A DNA stretch of 64,000 nucleotides from Alphaproteobacteria bacterium (GTDB lineage Bacteria > Pseudomonadota > Alphaproteobacteria > Rhizobiales > Xanthobacteraceae): positions 558,001 to 622,000 of the forward strand of contig JBBCGH010000001.1 in assembly GCA_037200445.1 (NCBI GenBank). Direction: 5' to 3'. Below the pieces are notes generated by a model. It saw nothing but the letters and a program-made list of their open reading frames with translations, was not told the DNA's origin and made no database searches. Below are positions 8,727-18,339 of the stretch, piece by piece. Made by a program: the position numbers and the translations under genes. Each line of letters starts with the position of its first letter. Positions within the stretch are counted from its first letter, which is position 1.

Positions 8727-8986
8727 GCCGCGAAGGGGTAGATGCCGCCGGAGTAGGCCGCGAAAGCGCGTGCTGCGGCGGTGAGCTGCGCTTTGGAAAT
8801 GCCGAATTCATCAGCGAATTTCTCTTGAAGGGCAGGCTCGACTTCGCCGAGGAACGACGACATGTGGCCCGGCATCGCACGCGCAGCCGCTTCGTCGCGC
8901 AAGCCTGTCGCGAGCTCTTGCGCGCTCACGCGCCGGGCATATGGCGCGTTGACCGTTCCGAGCACGAGATCGACCGTGGTGCTCAC
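8723..8986 (-). CDS. Small protein of unknown function, candidate partner of the nucleotidyltransferase
   Basis: This 87-residue protein starts at a GTG (8986) that overlaps the proA stop (GTGA) and ends in a GTGA overlap with the nucleotidyltransferase gene. I recognise no family. It is mostly helical in appearance: a central segment [20 protein letters not shown] could be a short helix-turn-helix-like unit, and the end is [10 protein letters not shown]. By position it is the natural candidate for an antitoxin or cognate partner, but that is inference. Its composition is closer to the host genes than the nucleotidyltransferase is. Confidence 0.6.
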   Translation of the reverse strand: MSTTVDLVLGTVNAPYARRVSAQELATGLRDEAAARAMPGHMSSFLGEVEPALQEKFADEFGISKAQLTAAARAFAAYSGGIYPFAA

Positions 8987-10273
8987 GGCCTGATCTGCCC
9001 CGTGCCGCGGATGCGATACTTGAACGTGGTGAGCTGCTCGACGCCGACCGGCCCGCGCGCATGCATGCGGCCGGTCGCGATGCCGATCTCGGCCCCGAAG
9101 CCGAACTCGCCGCCGTCGGCGAACTGGGTCGAGGCGTTGTGCAGCACGATCGCGCTGTCGACTTCGCTCAGGAATCTGTCGGCGGCCTGTCTGTCCGCCG
9201 TGACGATCGCGTCGGTGTGGTGCGAGCCATAGCGCTCGATATGGGCAATCGCGGCATCGACACCGTCCACGACTTTTGCCGCGATGATCGCATCGAGATA
9301 TTCGGCCGGCCAGTCTTCATCTGTCGCCGCTTTCCGCGCGCCCGTCGGCGCGTTGAACGTCCGCGTCGCCGCGCACCTCGCAGCCGGCGTCGATGAGCAT
9401 CGAGACAAGCGGCTTGAGCATCGCGGGCGCGGCCGCGCGATCAACCAGCAGCGTCTCGGCGGCGCCGCACACGCCGGTGCGGCGCAGCTTCGCGTTCAGC
9501 ACGATCTCCTTCGCCATGGCGAGATCGGCGGCCTTGTCGACATAGACGTGCACCACGCCTTCCAGATGCGCGAATACCGGCACGCGCGCCTCGGCCTGCA
9601 CGCGGCCGACCAGGCCCTTGCCGCCACGCGGCACGATCACATCGATCGCGCCGTCGAGGCCGGCGAGCATCAGCCCGACGGCGGCGCGGTCGCGCGTCGG
9701 CACGAGCTCAATCGCATCCTCCGGCAGGTCGGCGGCACGCAGACCCTCGACCAGCGCGGCGTGGATCGCGCGCGCGGAGCGGAAGCTCTCCGAGCCGCCG
9801 CGCAGGATCACGGCGTTGCCGGCCTTGAGGCAGAGCACGGCCGCGTCCGCGGTCACGTTCGGGCGGCTCTCGTAGATCACACCGACCACGCCGAGCGGTA
9901 CGCGCACCCGCTCGATCGTCATACCGTTCGGCCGGGTCCAGCTTTCGGTGATGGCGCCAACCGGGTCCGCAAGCGCGCGCACGACGTCGATGCCGTCGGC
10001 CATCGCGGCGACGATCTTCGGCGTCAACGTGAGGCGATCCATGAATGCCGCGTTCGCGCCGGAGGCCTTTGCCTCGGCGACATCCTCGGCATTGGCTGCG
10101 AGAATTCCGGCTTCGCTGGCGCGGACCGACTGCGCCATCGCGGCGAGCGCCGCGTCGCGCCGGGCGGCCGGCGACAGCGCGAGAATGCGCGCCGCAGTTC
10201 TGGCGCGGCGGCCGATGTCGGCCATCGCGTCGGCAATGCTGGTGCCCTCGATCGATTTCAGCGGCGCGGTCAT
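8983..10273 (-). pseudogene. proA: Gamma-glutamyl phosphate reductase ProA, interrupted by one frameshift
   Basis: ProA reduces gamma-glutamyl phosphate to glutamate semialdehyde in proline synthesis. From the ATG at 10273 the frame is good through [28 protein letters not shown] and the catalytic cysteine region [13 protein letters not shown], then shifts at about 9355-9375, just after GCEVRGDA. It continues in another frame with [27 protein letters not shown] and the C-terminal [23 protein letters not shown]. The span has one base more than a multiple of three, in a GC-rich GCGGCGACGCGG context. Either the gene is broken (proline auxotrophy) or the base is a sequence error; the intact remainder favours error. 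proB lies 39 kb away instead of adjacent. Confidence 0.88.
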
Positions 10274-10325
10274 GCGTTCTTCTCGGGCGGGCTTCCTAGC
10301 ATGGTGGAACCGCCGCGGCGAGGCG

Positions 10326-10351
10326 CAGAAAAAGGGCGCCGCAAGGCGCCC
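10326..10351 (-). terminator. Rho-independent terminator
   Basis: A perfect GGGCGCC/GGCGCCC hairpin with a four-base loop is followed on the minus strand by TTTTTCT. It ends the transcript of the small gene at 10381-10607, so proA, which begins 53 bases further on, needs its own promoter. Confidence 0.85.
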
Positions 10352-10380
10352 TTCAAGTCGGTGCTCAGGGTAGACGCTTC

Positions 10381-10607
10381 TTACGAGTCGGCGATGACGA
10401 TCGCGCGCTCCGGGACCAAGTCGGACAGGAGCCCGCTCAGATAGCTGCGGACCGCATCGTCGTTCTGGTCGGCCGCGCGCCAGACGTAATTTCCGGCGCG
10501 AGGTGCTCGCGCGGGCCATGCCACGCGACCAGGTAGTCGGACAACCAACCGGCGATTTTGCCGGCCTCAAGCTTTCCGGCAATCGCCGCGCTCAAACTCG
10601 GATCCAT
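10381..10607 (-). pseudogene. Small conserved-looking protein of unknown function, frameshifted
   Basis: From an ATG at 10607 preceded by GGAGAC the frame reads [20 protein letters not shown] then [15 protein letters not shown], and runs to a stop after about 60 residues. A second frame continues from about 10500 as [16 protein letters not shown] and [14 protein letters not shown], ending TAA at 10381 just before a terminator. Joining them gives a plausible protein of about 75 residues with one base missing near 10490-10505. I do not recognise the family. The terminator and Shine-Dalgarno sequence support a real gene. Confidence 0.5.
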
Positions 10608-10701
10608 GGGACGTCTCCGGGGGAATTGTGCCCGGACAACGCCGTTGCCGCGCCGCGGGTTCCGCAGCGCAGCAACTCATTGAGGCGTCAACGCAATTGA
10701 C

Positions 10702-11040
10702 CTACCAGCAGACGTTGATCCAGCGGGTCCGCCAGCCCCAGCCCGTCCAGACACGCCGGGGCACCAGACAGCCGTCGCCGTAGCCGTAACCCCACCACGG
10801 AGAGCTTGCCGCGAGGCCAAGGCCGACGGCGGCCCCGACGAGCGGGAAGCCGGGCCGGAAGCCCCGATGGAAGCCAAACCCTGGGCGGAAGCCGAAGCCA
10901 CCACGGAACCCGCCGCCGTGGAACCCGCCATGAAAGCCGCCGCCGTGGAAGCCGCCGCCACCAAAGCGCGCTGAGGCGGACGTCGGCGTGAAAGCAAGGC
11001 CAATGAAGGCCGCTGTCAGGATCGCAATCAAGGATCGCAT
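10702..11040 (-). CDS. Glycine-rich exported small protein
   Basis: This 112-residue protein begins with a Sec signal peptide (MRSLIAILTAAFIGLAF, cleavage probably after ASA near residue 24). Residues 25-66 are GGFHGG/FRGGFGF repeats rich in Gly, Phe and His, followed by a short hydrophobic segment (LVGAAVGLGLAASS). The C-terminus is CLVPRRVWTGWGWRTRWINVCW. Such glycine-rich exported proteins are common in Rhizobiales and lack defined functions. GGAGTG precedes the ATG. The two cysteines flanking the C-terminal part could form a disulfide. Confidence 0.75.
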   Translation of the reverse strand: MRSLIAILTAAFIGLAFTPTSASARFGGGGFHGGGFHGGFHGGGFRGGFGFRPGFGFHRGFRPGFPLVGAAVGLGLAASSPWWGYGYGDGCLVPRRVWTGWGWRTRWINVCW

Positions 11041-11222
11041 GGGTCACTCCACTGAAAGGCGTCGCCCCCAGTCGTTCCTCACTTGCCAATAACCCCGAAC
11101 GGGGCGCTTCGTTTTCACAGTTCTGTAAAGAAAAATTGCGGGCGCGCATGGCGCGCGTGCGCGAGCGCGCATTGCCACGCGGGCACGGTGCATTAGAACA
11201 GAGTCTTCAAGCCGGGTTCCAC

Positions 11223-12113
11223 GTGCACGCTCCGCAATCGACCACCGACACGACCGCAAAACTGATGCTGGTCGCGCTCAGCTTCTGCTGGGGGCTGACC
11301 TGGCCGGCGATGCGGCTTGCGCTCGATGACATCCCGCCGTTGAGCCTGCGCGTGCTGACGCTCGGGCTCGGCGGCGGCGCATTGATGATTTACGCAAAGC
11401 TGCAGGGACGCTCGCTCGCGCTCGGCAGCTTGAAGAACGCCGGCCACCTGACGGTCTCCAGCATCCTCAATGTTCTGTCGTTCTCGGTCCTGAGCGTGGT
11501 CGCCATGCTGTTCGCCGCGACGGGCCGCGTCGCGATGCTTGCCTACACGATGCCGATCTGGGCCGCGCTGTTCGCTTGGGGCGTACTCGGCGAACGGCTG
11601 GCGCGGATGCACGTCATCGCACTCGCGCTGTGCGCCATCGGCATGGCGATCCTGATCTGGCCGCTCGCGCAAACAACGAGCCTCATCGGCTTGCTGATCG
11701 CGATGAGCATCGCGGTGAGCTGGGCCGCCGGCACCGTCTACGTGAAGTGGGCGCGCATGACCGGCGATCCGGTCGCGAATGCGGCCTGGCAGGTCGTCAT
11801 CGCGTTTCTCATCGTGGTGTTGTTGCTGCCTGTCTTCGAAGGCGAGTTGCATCTCTCGCAGGCGCACCCGAAGGCGTTCGGCGCCGCGATCTTTGCCGGG
11901 TTGATGGGCTCGGGGCTCGCCTATTTTTTGTGGTTCGGGATTATCGGTCGTGTGTCGGCGATGACGGCCTCGCTCGGCGTGCTGAGCGCGCCGGTGATCG
12001 GCGTGATCTCGACCGCGCTGCTGCTCGGCGAGATTCCGACGCTCGCCGACATCGTCGGTTATGTGCTGATCTTCGCGGCGTCGGTGTGCGTGCTGCTTCC
12101 GGCACGGACTTGA
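11223..12113 (+). CDS. EamA/DMT family transporter
   Basis: This is an inner-membrane protein of about 296 residues with ten predicted membrane helices in two EamA repeats (ALSFCWGLTWPAMRLAL in helix 1; LMGSGLAYFLWFGIIGR in the second half). The drug/metabolite transporter superfamily exports amino acids, metabolites or drugs; the substrate cannot be told. The frame is open from a TTG at 11136, with an ATG at 11148, but the GTG at 11223 places helix 1 at the usual distance from the N-terminus. It stands alone and converges on priA across a palindromic repeat. Confidence 0.75.
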   Translation: MHAPQSTTDTTAKLMLVALSFCWGLTWPAMRLALDDIPPLSLRVLTLGLGGGALMIYAKLQGRSLALGSLKNAGHLTVSSILNVLSFSVLSVVAMLFAATGRVAMLAYTMPIWAALFAWGVLGERLARMHVIALALCAIGMAILIWPLAQTTSLIGLLIAMSIAVSWAAGTVYVKWARMTGDPVANAAWQVVIAFLIVVLLLPVFEGELHLSQAHPKAFGAAIFAGLMGSGLAYFLWFGIIGRVSAMTASLGVLSAPVIGVISTALLLGEIPTLADIVGYVLIFAASVCVLLPART

Positions 12114-12214
12114 TGCGTCGTCCCCGCGCAGGCGGGGACCCAGTAAGCGCAGGCGGTGCGATTTGTCTCGGGCGGTGGTTACTGGATCGTCCGCCTTCGC
12201 GGACGATGACGACG
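12114..12214. repeat. Dispersed palindromic repeat, family A (copy 1)
   Basis: The element has nested inverted repeats: GTCCCCGC...GCGGGGAC followed by CCAGTAA, a middle of about 45 bases, then TTACTGG and CGTCCGC...GCGGACG. The same organisation (CCAGTAA...TTACTGG) recurs at 20.2 kb. It fills the gap between the convergent transporter gene and priA and could form a bidirectional hairpin terminator. Confidence 0.75.
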
Positions 12215-12226
12215 GAGAGCTTTCCG

Positions 12227-14399
12227 CTATAGAAAACTCTGCGGGTCGACATCGACGTCGAGTTTGATGTCGCCTTTGCGCTTCGGCGCCTGCGCAAGCC
12301 ATTCGCGCAGATAGACCGGCAAATCGAAATTGCGCGCCGACTTCACCATCAGCCGGAAGCGATGGCGGCCGCGCACCACCGCAAGCGGCGCCTCGGCGGG
12401 GCCGAGCACGCGTGCCTCTTCGATGAGCGGCGCGGCTTGAGCGAGCTTGCGCGCAAAACCTTCCGTTCCATGCTTGTCGGCGCCGGTGACCAGCAGGCTC
12501 GCGAGCCTTCCGAATGGCGGATAGTGCAGCCGCTCGCGCGCCGCGATCTCGGAATTGTAGAAGGCCTCGCGGTCCTGCGCGATCAGCGCCTGCATCACGG
12601 GATGCTCCGGCTGGTGGGTCTGCAGATAGCCCATGCCACGGCCTTCCTGGCGTCCCGCGCGGCCGATCACTTGATGCAGCAGCTGAAAGGTGCGCTCGGC
12701 GGCGCGCGGATCGCCCGAGCCAAGCCCCAGATCGGCATCGACCACGCCGACCAGGTTGAGCTTCGGAAAATGGTGCCCCTTCGCGACAAGCTGCGTGCCG
12801 ATCACGATGTCGACGCGACCCTCCTCGATGTCGCGGAATTCCTCACGCATGCGCTCGATCGAGGCGATGAGATCGCTGGAGAGCACCAGGATGCGCCGGT
12901 CGGGAAATAGCGCGTGGGCTTCTTCCTCCAGCCGCTCCACGCCGGGTCCGCAGGCAACAAAGGAATCCGCCGCATGGCACTTCGGACAGGCGGCGGAGGG
13001 CGGTGTGGTGAAGCCGCAGTGATGGCAGACAAGCTGGCGCTTGAAGCGATGGTCGACCAGCCACGCATCGCAGTTCGGGCAATTGAGGCGGAAGCCGCAG
13101 GCGCGGCAGAGCGTGAGCGGAGCATAGCCGCGGCGATTGAGGAACAGCAGCGCCTGATCGCCGCGCTCCAGCGCGGTCTTCACGATGCCGGCAAGGCGCG
13201 GCGCGATGAAGCGGCCCCGTGAGGGGGCCCTCGCGCTTGAGGTCGATCGCCTCGATGGCGGGCTCTGACTGTCCACCAAAGCGCTGCGTCAGCGCGAGCC
13301 TGCGGTAACGCCCGCGCCGCGCGTTCACCATCGTCTCGACCGACGGCGTCGCGGAGGAAAGCACGATCGGGACATCGGCGATGCGCGCGCGCACCACCGC
13401 CATGTCGCGCGCGTGATAGTGCACACCGTCTTCCTGCTTGTAGACGGCATCGTGCTCTTCATCGACAACGATCAGGCCGAGGTCCGCGTAGGGGAGGAAC
13501 AACGCCGAGCGCGCGCCGACTATGACCGTCACCTCGCCCACCGCAACCGCGTTCCAGGTGCGGGCGCGTTTGCGCTGGCCCAATTCCGAATGCCACTCGG
13601 CCGGGCGCACGCCGAAGCGGGCCGCGAACCGATCGAGGAATTGCGCCGTGAGTGCGATCTCGGGCATCAGGACCAGCGACTGGCGCCGCCGCCGGATCGT
13701 CTCGGCGATCGCCTCGAAATAGACCTCCGTCTTGCCCGAGCCGGTGACGCCGTCGAGCAGGTCGACCGTGTAGCTGCCTTGGCTGACCGCGCCGCGCAGG
13801 ATGTCGGCTGCCATGCGCTGCGGGCCGGTCAGCTCGGGTTCGCGATAGTCAGGGTCCGGCTGGCGCGCGACCGGCTCGGGCGGCAGCGCAACCACCTCCA
13901 GCGTACCTTCGTCCACCAGGCCGTCGATCACGCCGGTCGAGACCCCCGCGTCCTTCGCGGCTTCGGCCTTGGTGCGCAGCAGGCCGTCGCCAAGCGCCGC
14001 CATCACGCGGCGGCGCGCCGGTGTCATGCGCTGCGGTGGCGGGCCGGAGAGCCGCACCGCCACGCGCTCGCGCTCGGGGCCAAGCTCGCCCATGCGCAGC
14101 GCCATGCGCAGGATCATGCCGCGGGGCGCGAGCGTGTAGTTCGCGACCCAGTCGATGAACCGGCGCAATTCCCCGCGCAGCGGCGGATAGTCGAGCTTCG
14201 CCTCGATGTCTTTGAGCCGGTTGTGCAGCCCCGGCCGCACCGGCACGTTATCGGCCCACACCACGCCGACCGTCTCGGCGTTGCCGAGCGGCACCGCGAC
14301 GAGGTCGCCCACGTGCAGGTCCAACTCCGGCGGGGCGCGGTACGAATAGGTGTGATCCAGCGCAACCGGCACCAGAACGTCGACGATGCGCTGTGCCAT
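12227..14399 (-). pseudogene. priA: Primosomal protein N' (replication restart helicase PriA), one frameshift
   Basis: PriA rebuilds replisomes at stalled forks. The ATG at 14399 starts MAQRIVDVLVPVALDHTYSY, the 3'-DNA-binding domain. Walker A (GVTGSGKTEVYFE), the DEEH box (VVDEEHDAVYKQ), SSATPSVET and the zinc-binding cysteines (CRACGFRLNCPNC, CHHCG, CPKC) are all present. The frame changes at a run of five G (13223-13227, plus strand): upstream it reads IEAIDLKREGP, downstream RGRFIAPRLAG. One surplus base in a homopolymer, in a gene needed for normal growth, suggests sequence error. Otherwise the length (about 723 residues) is normal. Confidence 0.9.
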
Positions 14400-14467
14400 G
14401 CCGGGCGACTCAGGGTATTTCCGGAAAGTTAATCGAGGCGAAGGGATTATAGCGAGGGTGTCAAGGC

Positions 14468-14583
14468 TCAAACCCTCATCCTGAGGAGGCCGCGTAGCGG
14501 CCGTCTCGAAGGATGGCCAAGCATTCGTCGCCTCGGCCCTTCGAGACGCGCTTCGCGCTCCCCAGGGTGAGGCGACCGAGAGA
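14468..14583. repeat. Dispersed palindromic repeat, family B
   Basis: CCTCATCCTGAGGAGG, GGCCGCGTAGCGGCC, GTCTCGAAGGATGG and, inverted, CCTTCGAGACGCGCTTCGCGC and CAGGGTGAGG make a long imperfect palindrome between priA and xerC. This is a REP-like type common in Bradyrhizobium relatives. It is open in the xerC frame, so an ORF caller can add 24 spurious codons to xerC. Confidence 0.7.
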
Positions 14584-14584
14584 T

Positions 14585-15547
14585 ATGATGTCGCTGCAGG
14601 AAGACAAAGCGCTGCAGTTCGCCTCCGTCGAGGTCGCCGCGGAATTGCGGCGCTGGCTGGCGCATCTTGGCGCCGAGCGGCGCATGTCACCGAAAACGGT
14701 GGAGGCCTACGAGCGCGACGTGCGCCAGTTCCTTCAGTTTCTTGCCGAACACCTCGGCGAGCTACCGACGCTGACATCATTCGCCGAGATCGAGCCGCGT
14801 GACGTCCGCGCCTTCATGGCGGCGCGACGCAGCGATGGGGTCGGCTCGCGCTCGCTGATGCGCTCGCTTGCAGGTGTGCGCTCGTTCGCGCGCTATCTCG
14901 AGCGCAACGGCAAGGGCAAGGTTGGCGCGCTGTCCGCGGTGCGCGCGCCGAAAATCCCCAAGACTCTGCCGAAACCGCTGACCGCAGCATCGGCGAAGCG
15001 CCTGGTCGACACCGATCTGCGCGTCGGCGAGGAACGCGAGCCCTGGGTGCTGGCGCGCGATGCCGCAGTGCTGGCGCTGCTCTATGGCTCGGGCTTGCGC
15101 ATCTCGGAGGCGCTGGGTCTCACGCGCGAGGCCGTGCCCGCGCCCGGCCGTGGCGACGTCATCACGGTGCGCGGCAAGGGCAACAAGGCGCGCATGGTGC
15201 CGGTGCTGCCGCAGGTGCTCAAGCTGATCGCCGACTACGTGGCGCTCTGCCCCTACGACCTGCCGGAGGAGGGGCCGATTTTCGTCGGGGCGCGTGGCGG
15301 GCCGCTCTCACCCCGCGTCGTGCAACTCACCATGGCGCGGCTGCGCGGTGCCTTGGGCTTGGCCGAAACCGCGACGCCGCATGCGCTGCGGCATTCCTTC
15401 GCGACTCATCTGCTCGCGCGTGGCGGCGATCTGCGCGCGATCCAGGAATTGCTCGGGCACGCCTCGCTGTCGACCACGCAGATCTATACGGCGGTCGACA
15501 GCGAGCAATTGTTACAGGTTTATCGCAACGCGCATCCCAGAGCATGA
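14585..15547 (+). CDS. xerC: Tyrosine recombinase XerC
   Basis: This 320-residue protein resolves chromosome dimers at dif with XerD. The N-terminal SAM-like domain (RRWLAHLGAERRMSPKTVEAY) is followed by the catalytic domain. Active-site residues are visible: Arg in LYGSGLRISEAL, Lys in VRGKGNKARMVP, HxxR in HALRHSFATHLL, His in LLGHASLSTTQIY, and the nucleophilic Tyr in IYTAV. I start at the ATG 14585, since codons before it fall in a dispersed repeat. XerC is preferred to XerD because of its position next to priA, which is inference. Confidence 0.9.
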   Translation: MMSLQEDKALQFASVEVAAELRRWLAHLGAERRMSPKTVEAYERDVRQFLQFLAEHLGELPTLTSFAEIEPRDVRAFMAARRSDGVGSRSLMRSLAGVRSFARYLERNGKGKVGALSAVRAPKIPKTLPKPLTAASAKRLVDTDLRVGEEREPWVLARDAAVLALLYGSGLRISEALGLTREAVPAPGRGDVITVRGKGNKARMVPVLPQVLKLIADYVALCPYDLPEEGPIFVGARGGPLSPRVVQLTMARLRGALGLAETATPHALRHSFATHLLARGGDLRAIQELLGHASLSTTQIYTAVDSEQLLQVYRNAHPRA

Positions 15548-15608
15548 TTTCACTTGCGCCGCGACGGAACTTCGGTTCAATCCTCGCCTGAGCAGGGGAG
15601 CGGCCGCC

Positions 15609-16268
15609 ATGTCTGCGCACGAGAATCTCGAACATGCCGAACACGCGCAGCACGCGGCGCACGAAGGCGGGCACAACAAGCAGATCGCGCTGATCATCTC
15701 GGTGCTGGCGCTGTTCCTGGCCTTCTCCGAGACTTTCGGCAAGAGCGCGCAGACCGCCGCGTTGAACGCCCAGATCGAAGCCTCGAACCTGTGGAATTTC
15801 TTCCAGGCGAAGAACATCCGCCGCACGGCCCTGATCGTGGCAACGGAAGCCGCAAAGGTCGAGCTCCAAACGAATACTGACGAGGGGCGCAGGGCTGCGC
15901 TGAACAAGCAGATCGAGGAGTGGACCAAGACCGCGGCGCGCTACCGCTCCGAGCCGGAGGCCGGCGGCGGCAAGGGGGAGGGGACAAAAGAACTGTCCGA
16001 GCGCGCGCAAGCGATGGAAAAGGTGCGCGATCTGCATCTCAACAAGTACCATAATTTCGAATTCGCCTCGGCGGCGTTCCAGATCGGAATCGTGCTGTGC
16101 TCGGCGGCGGTCATCACCAGCATCATGGGGCTGGCGATTGCGGCGATCGGGGTCGGACTGATCGGCGCTGCGCTGATGGGCACCGGCTTCTTCGCGCCGG
16201 AGTTCTTGCACGACGTGCTGCACTGGTTCGAGGCGCTGTTTGCCGGCGGCGGTGGCGCGCACCACTGA
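15609..16268 (+). CDS. DUF4337 family membrane protein
   Basis: This 219-residue protein has a His-rich N-terminus (MSAHENLEHAEHAQHAAHEGG), one membrane helix at about 27-45, a cytoplasmic or periplasmic helical region (60-150, NAQIEASNLWNFFQAKNIRRT is the family hallmark) and two C-terminal helices from about 155. GGGAG precedes the ATG. The function of DUF4337 is not known. It lies 62 bases after xerC and may be cotranscribed. Confidence 0.75.
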   Translation: MSAHENLEHAEHAQHAAHEGGHNKQIALIISVLALFLAFSETFGKSAQTAALNAQIEASNLWNFFQAKNIRRTALIVATEAAKVELQTNTDEGRRAALNKQIEEWTKTAARYRSEPEAGGGKGEGTKELSERAQAMEKVRDLHLNKYHNFEFASAAFQIGIVLCSAAVITSIMGLAIAAIGVGLIGAALMGTGFFAPEFLHDVLHWFEALFAGGGGAHH

Positions 16269-16276
16269 TCGGATGG

Positions 16277-16837
16277 CTACTCCGCCGGCTGCGCCGGCTG
16301 CATGCGGCGGCGGATGCGCGCAAGCCGCCGGAAGAAGCGGCCGCCACGGCCGGGCCTGAGCAGCCAGACATAGCGGCGCACGGCGCGCTTGATGCGCAAC
16401 TTGATCGGATCAATCAACGCGTGCGCCTTGTCGAGCCAGTGGAGCGTGAGTTCGTAGAGGCGGCGGAACCACGCCATCTGCAACAGCTTCGGCCGGGTCA
16501 CGTCGAAGATGAAGGCGGTAACGCCGAGGCCGAGCAGCTTGGCCAGCACCAATACGAGAATCGCGCCGAGCCACTGGCGATGGACGAGCAGATACACCTC
16601 GAGAAATTTCAGCGGCAACAGGACGATGAAAGGCACCACGAATACGATCAGCACGGCCCATGGGGGAAGCCATTCGATCAGGCGCGCGAGGCGCGCCTTG
16701 AGCCGGTCCCAGGCGATGAGGTCCACGACCCAGGCGACGAGTGGGCGCAAATGCTCCCACAGCCACGCCTCGATCAGGAAGATCAGGGCGATCAGGACGA
16801 GGACCGGGCGGAATACGCGGCGCATGAGTTGATCCAA
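16277..16837 (-). CDS. Integral membrane protein of unknown function
   Basis: The 186-residue protein has three strong hydrophobic segments: VLVLIALIFLIEAWLW (12-27), WAVLIVFVVPFIVLL (60-75) and AILVLVLAKLLGLGVTAFIF (91-110). The C-terminus is strongly basic (RIKRAVRRYVWLLR, RRLARIRRRM). A second ATG four codons in (16825) could be the start. I recognise no named domain. It converges with the DUF4337 gene eight bases away. Confidence 0.6.
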   Translation of the reverse strand: MDQLMRRVFRPVLVLIALIFLIEAWLWEHLRPLVAWVVDLIAWDRLKARLARLIEWLPPWAVLIVFVVPFIVLLPLKFLEVYLLVHRQWLGAILVLVLAKLLGLGVTAFIFDVTRPKLLQMAWFRRLYELTLHWLDKAHALIDPIKLRIKRAVRRYVWLLRPGRGGRFFRRLARIRRRMQPAQPAE

Positions 16838-16928
16838 GCGTTAGTCGGGAACACGCGCCAGTGGGTTCAGTTCTGCTTTGGGCGATCCCGGATCAGCCCT
16901 GCGGGCTGTCCGGGATACCCCTTCGGCA

Positions 16929-18326
16929 TCACATATGGATCGCGCGCTTCGCCACCGCCATCGCGGCTTCCTTCACGGCTTCCGACAATGTCGGATGCGG
17001 GTGGCAGGTGCGTGCGATGTCTTCCGCGGAGCCGCCGAACTCGATCGCGATCGTCGCCTCGGTGATCATCGTGCCGGCGTCGGCGCCGATGATGTGCACG
17101 CCGAGCACGCGGTCGGTCTTCGCATCGGCGAGGATCTTCACGAAGCCGTCGGTGGTGCGGTTGACCTTGGCGCGGCCGTTCGCCGTAAAGGGAAACTTGC
17201 CGACCGTGTAGGCGGTGCCGGCGGCCTTCAATTCTTCCTCGGTCTTTCCGACCGAGGCGACCTCCGGGAACGTGTAGATCACGTTCGGGATCGCGTCGTA
17301 GTTCACGTGACCGGCCTGGCCGGCGATGATTTCGGCGACCGCAACGCCTTGGTCCTCGGCCTTGTGCGCCAGCATCGGGCCCGCGATCACGTCGCCGATG
17401 GCGTAGATGCCCTCGACGCTCGACTTGAAATGCGCATCGGTGACGACGCGCCCGCGTTCCATTTTTACGCCAAGCTCCGCCAGACCTAAGCCTTCGGTGT
17501 AAGGTACGCGTCCGATCGCGACCAGCACGACATCCGCCTCGATCGTCTCCGCCGCGCCGCCCGCGGCAGGCTCGACGCTCGCCTTCAAGGTCTTCCCGGA
17601 TGAATCGATTGCCGTGACCTTGGACGACAGTTTGAAGGTCATCCCCTGCTTGCCCAGGATGCGCTGGAACTGCTTGGCGACTTCGGCATCCATGCCGGGC
17701 AGGATGCGGTCGAGAAATTCGACGACAACGACCTCGCTGCCGAGGCGGCGCCACACCGAGCCGAGTTCGAGTCCGATCACGCCGGCGCCGACCACCAGCA
17801 GCTTCTTCGGCACGGCCTCGAGCGCGAGCGCGCCGGTCGAGGACACGATGCGCTTCTCGTCGATCTCGATGCCTTTGAGCCGCGTCACATCCGAGCCGGT
17901 CGCGATCACGATGGTCTTGGTCTCGACCGTTTGCGTCTTGCCGTCCGCACCGGCTACCTCGATCTTGCCGGGCGCGGTGATGCGGCCATGCCCGATGTAC
18001 GGATCGATCTTGTTCTTCTTGAGCAGGAAGGCGACGCCGTTGACGTTGCCGGCAACGCCCTCGTCCTTGAACTTCATCAGCGCGGGCAGGTCGAGCTTCG
18101 GCGCCGCCACCTTGATGCCCATCGTGTCGAAGTCGTGGCCCGCCTCCTCGAACAGATGCGAGGCGTGCAGCAGCGCCTTCGACGGAATGCACCCTACATT
18201 CAGGCACGTGCCGCCAAAGGTTTTGTCCTTCTCGACCACGGCGACCTTCAGGCCAAGCTGCGCGGCGCGGATCGCGCACACATAGCCGCCCGGGCCGGTG
18301 CCGATGACGGTGAGGTCGTAAGCCAT
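16929..18326 (-). CDS. lpdA: Dihydrolipoyl dehydrogenase (E3)
   Basis: This 465-residue flavoprotein reoxidises the lipoyl group of SucB with NAD+. The FAD-binding [17 protein letters not shown] is at the N-terminus, the redox disulfide is in [17 protein letters not shown], the NAD-binding loop is [13 protein letters not shown], and the dimer-interface [13 protein letters not shown] ends the protein. It is the last gene of the suc operon and probably serves this complex. A small membrane protein gene separates it from sucB. Confidence 0.96.
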   Translation of the reverse strand: MAYDLTVIGTGPGGYVCAIRAAQLGLKVAVVEKDKTFGGTCLNVGCIPSKALLHASHLFEEAGHDFDTMGIKVAAPKLDLPALMKFKDEGVAGNVNGVAFLLKKNKIDPYIGHGRITAPGKIEVAGADGKTQTVETKTIVIATGSDVTRLKGIEIDEKRIVSSTGALALEAVPKKLLVVGAGVIGLELGSVWRRLGSEVVVVEFLDRILPGMDAEVAKQFQRILGKQGMTFKLSSKVTAIDSSGKTLKASVEPAAGGAAETIEADVVLVAIGRVPYTEGLGLAELGVKMERGRVVTDAHFKSSVEGIYAIGDVIAGPMLAHKAEDQGVAVAEIIAGQAGHVNYDAIPNVIYTFPEVASVGKTEEELKAAGTAYTVGKFPFTANGRAKVNRTTDGFVKILADAKTDRVLGVHIIGADAGTMITEATIAIEFGGSAEDIARTCHPHPTLSEAVKEAAMAVAKRAIHM

Positions 18327-18339
18327 TTCCTTGATGCTC

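Noticed and set aside
11136-11222. N-terminal extension of the EamA transporter from a TTG or ATG
   Set aside because: The added residues are Arg-rich and precede the first membrane helix unusually far; no good ribosome site is visible. The choice remains uncertain.
14513-14584. Earlier start for xerC
   Set aside because: These codons are translated family B repeat; the XerC N-terminus begins at 14585.
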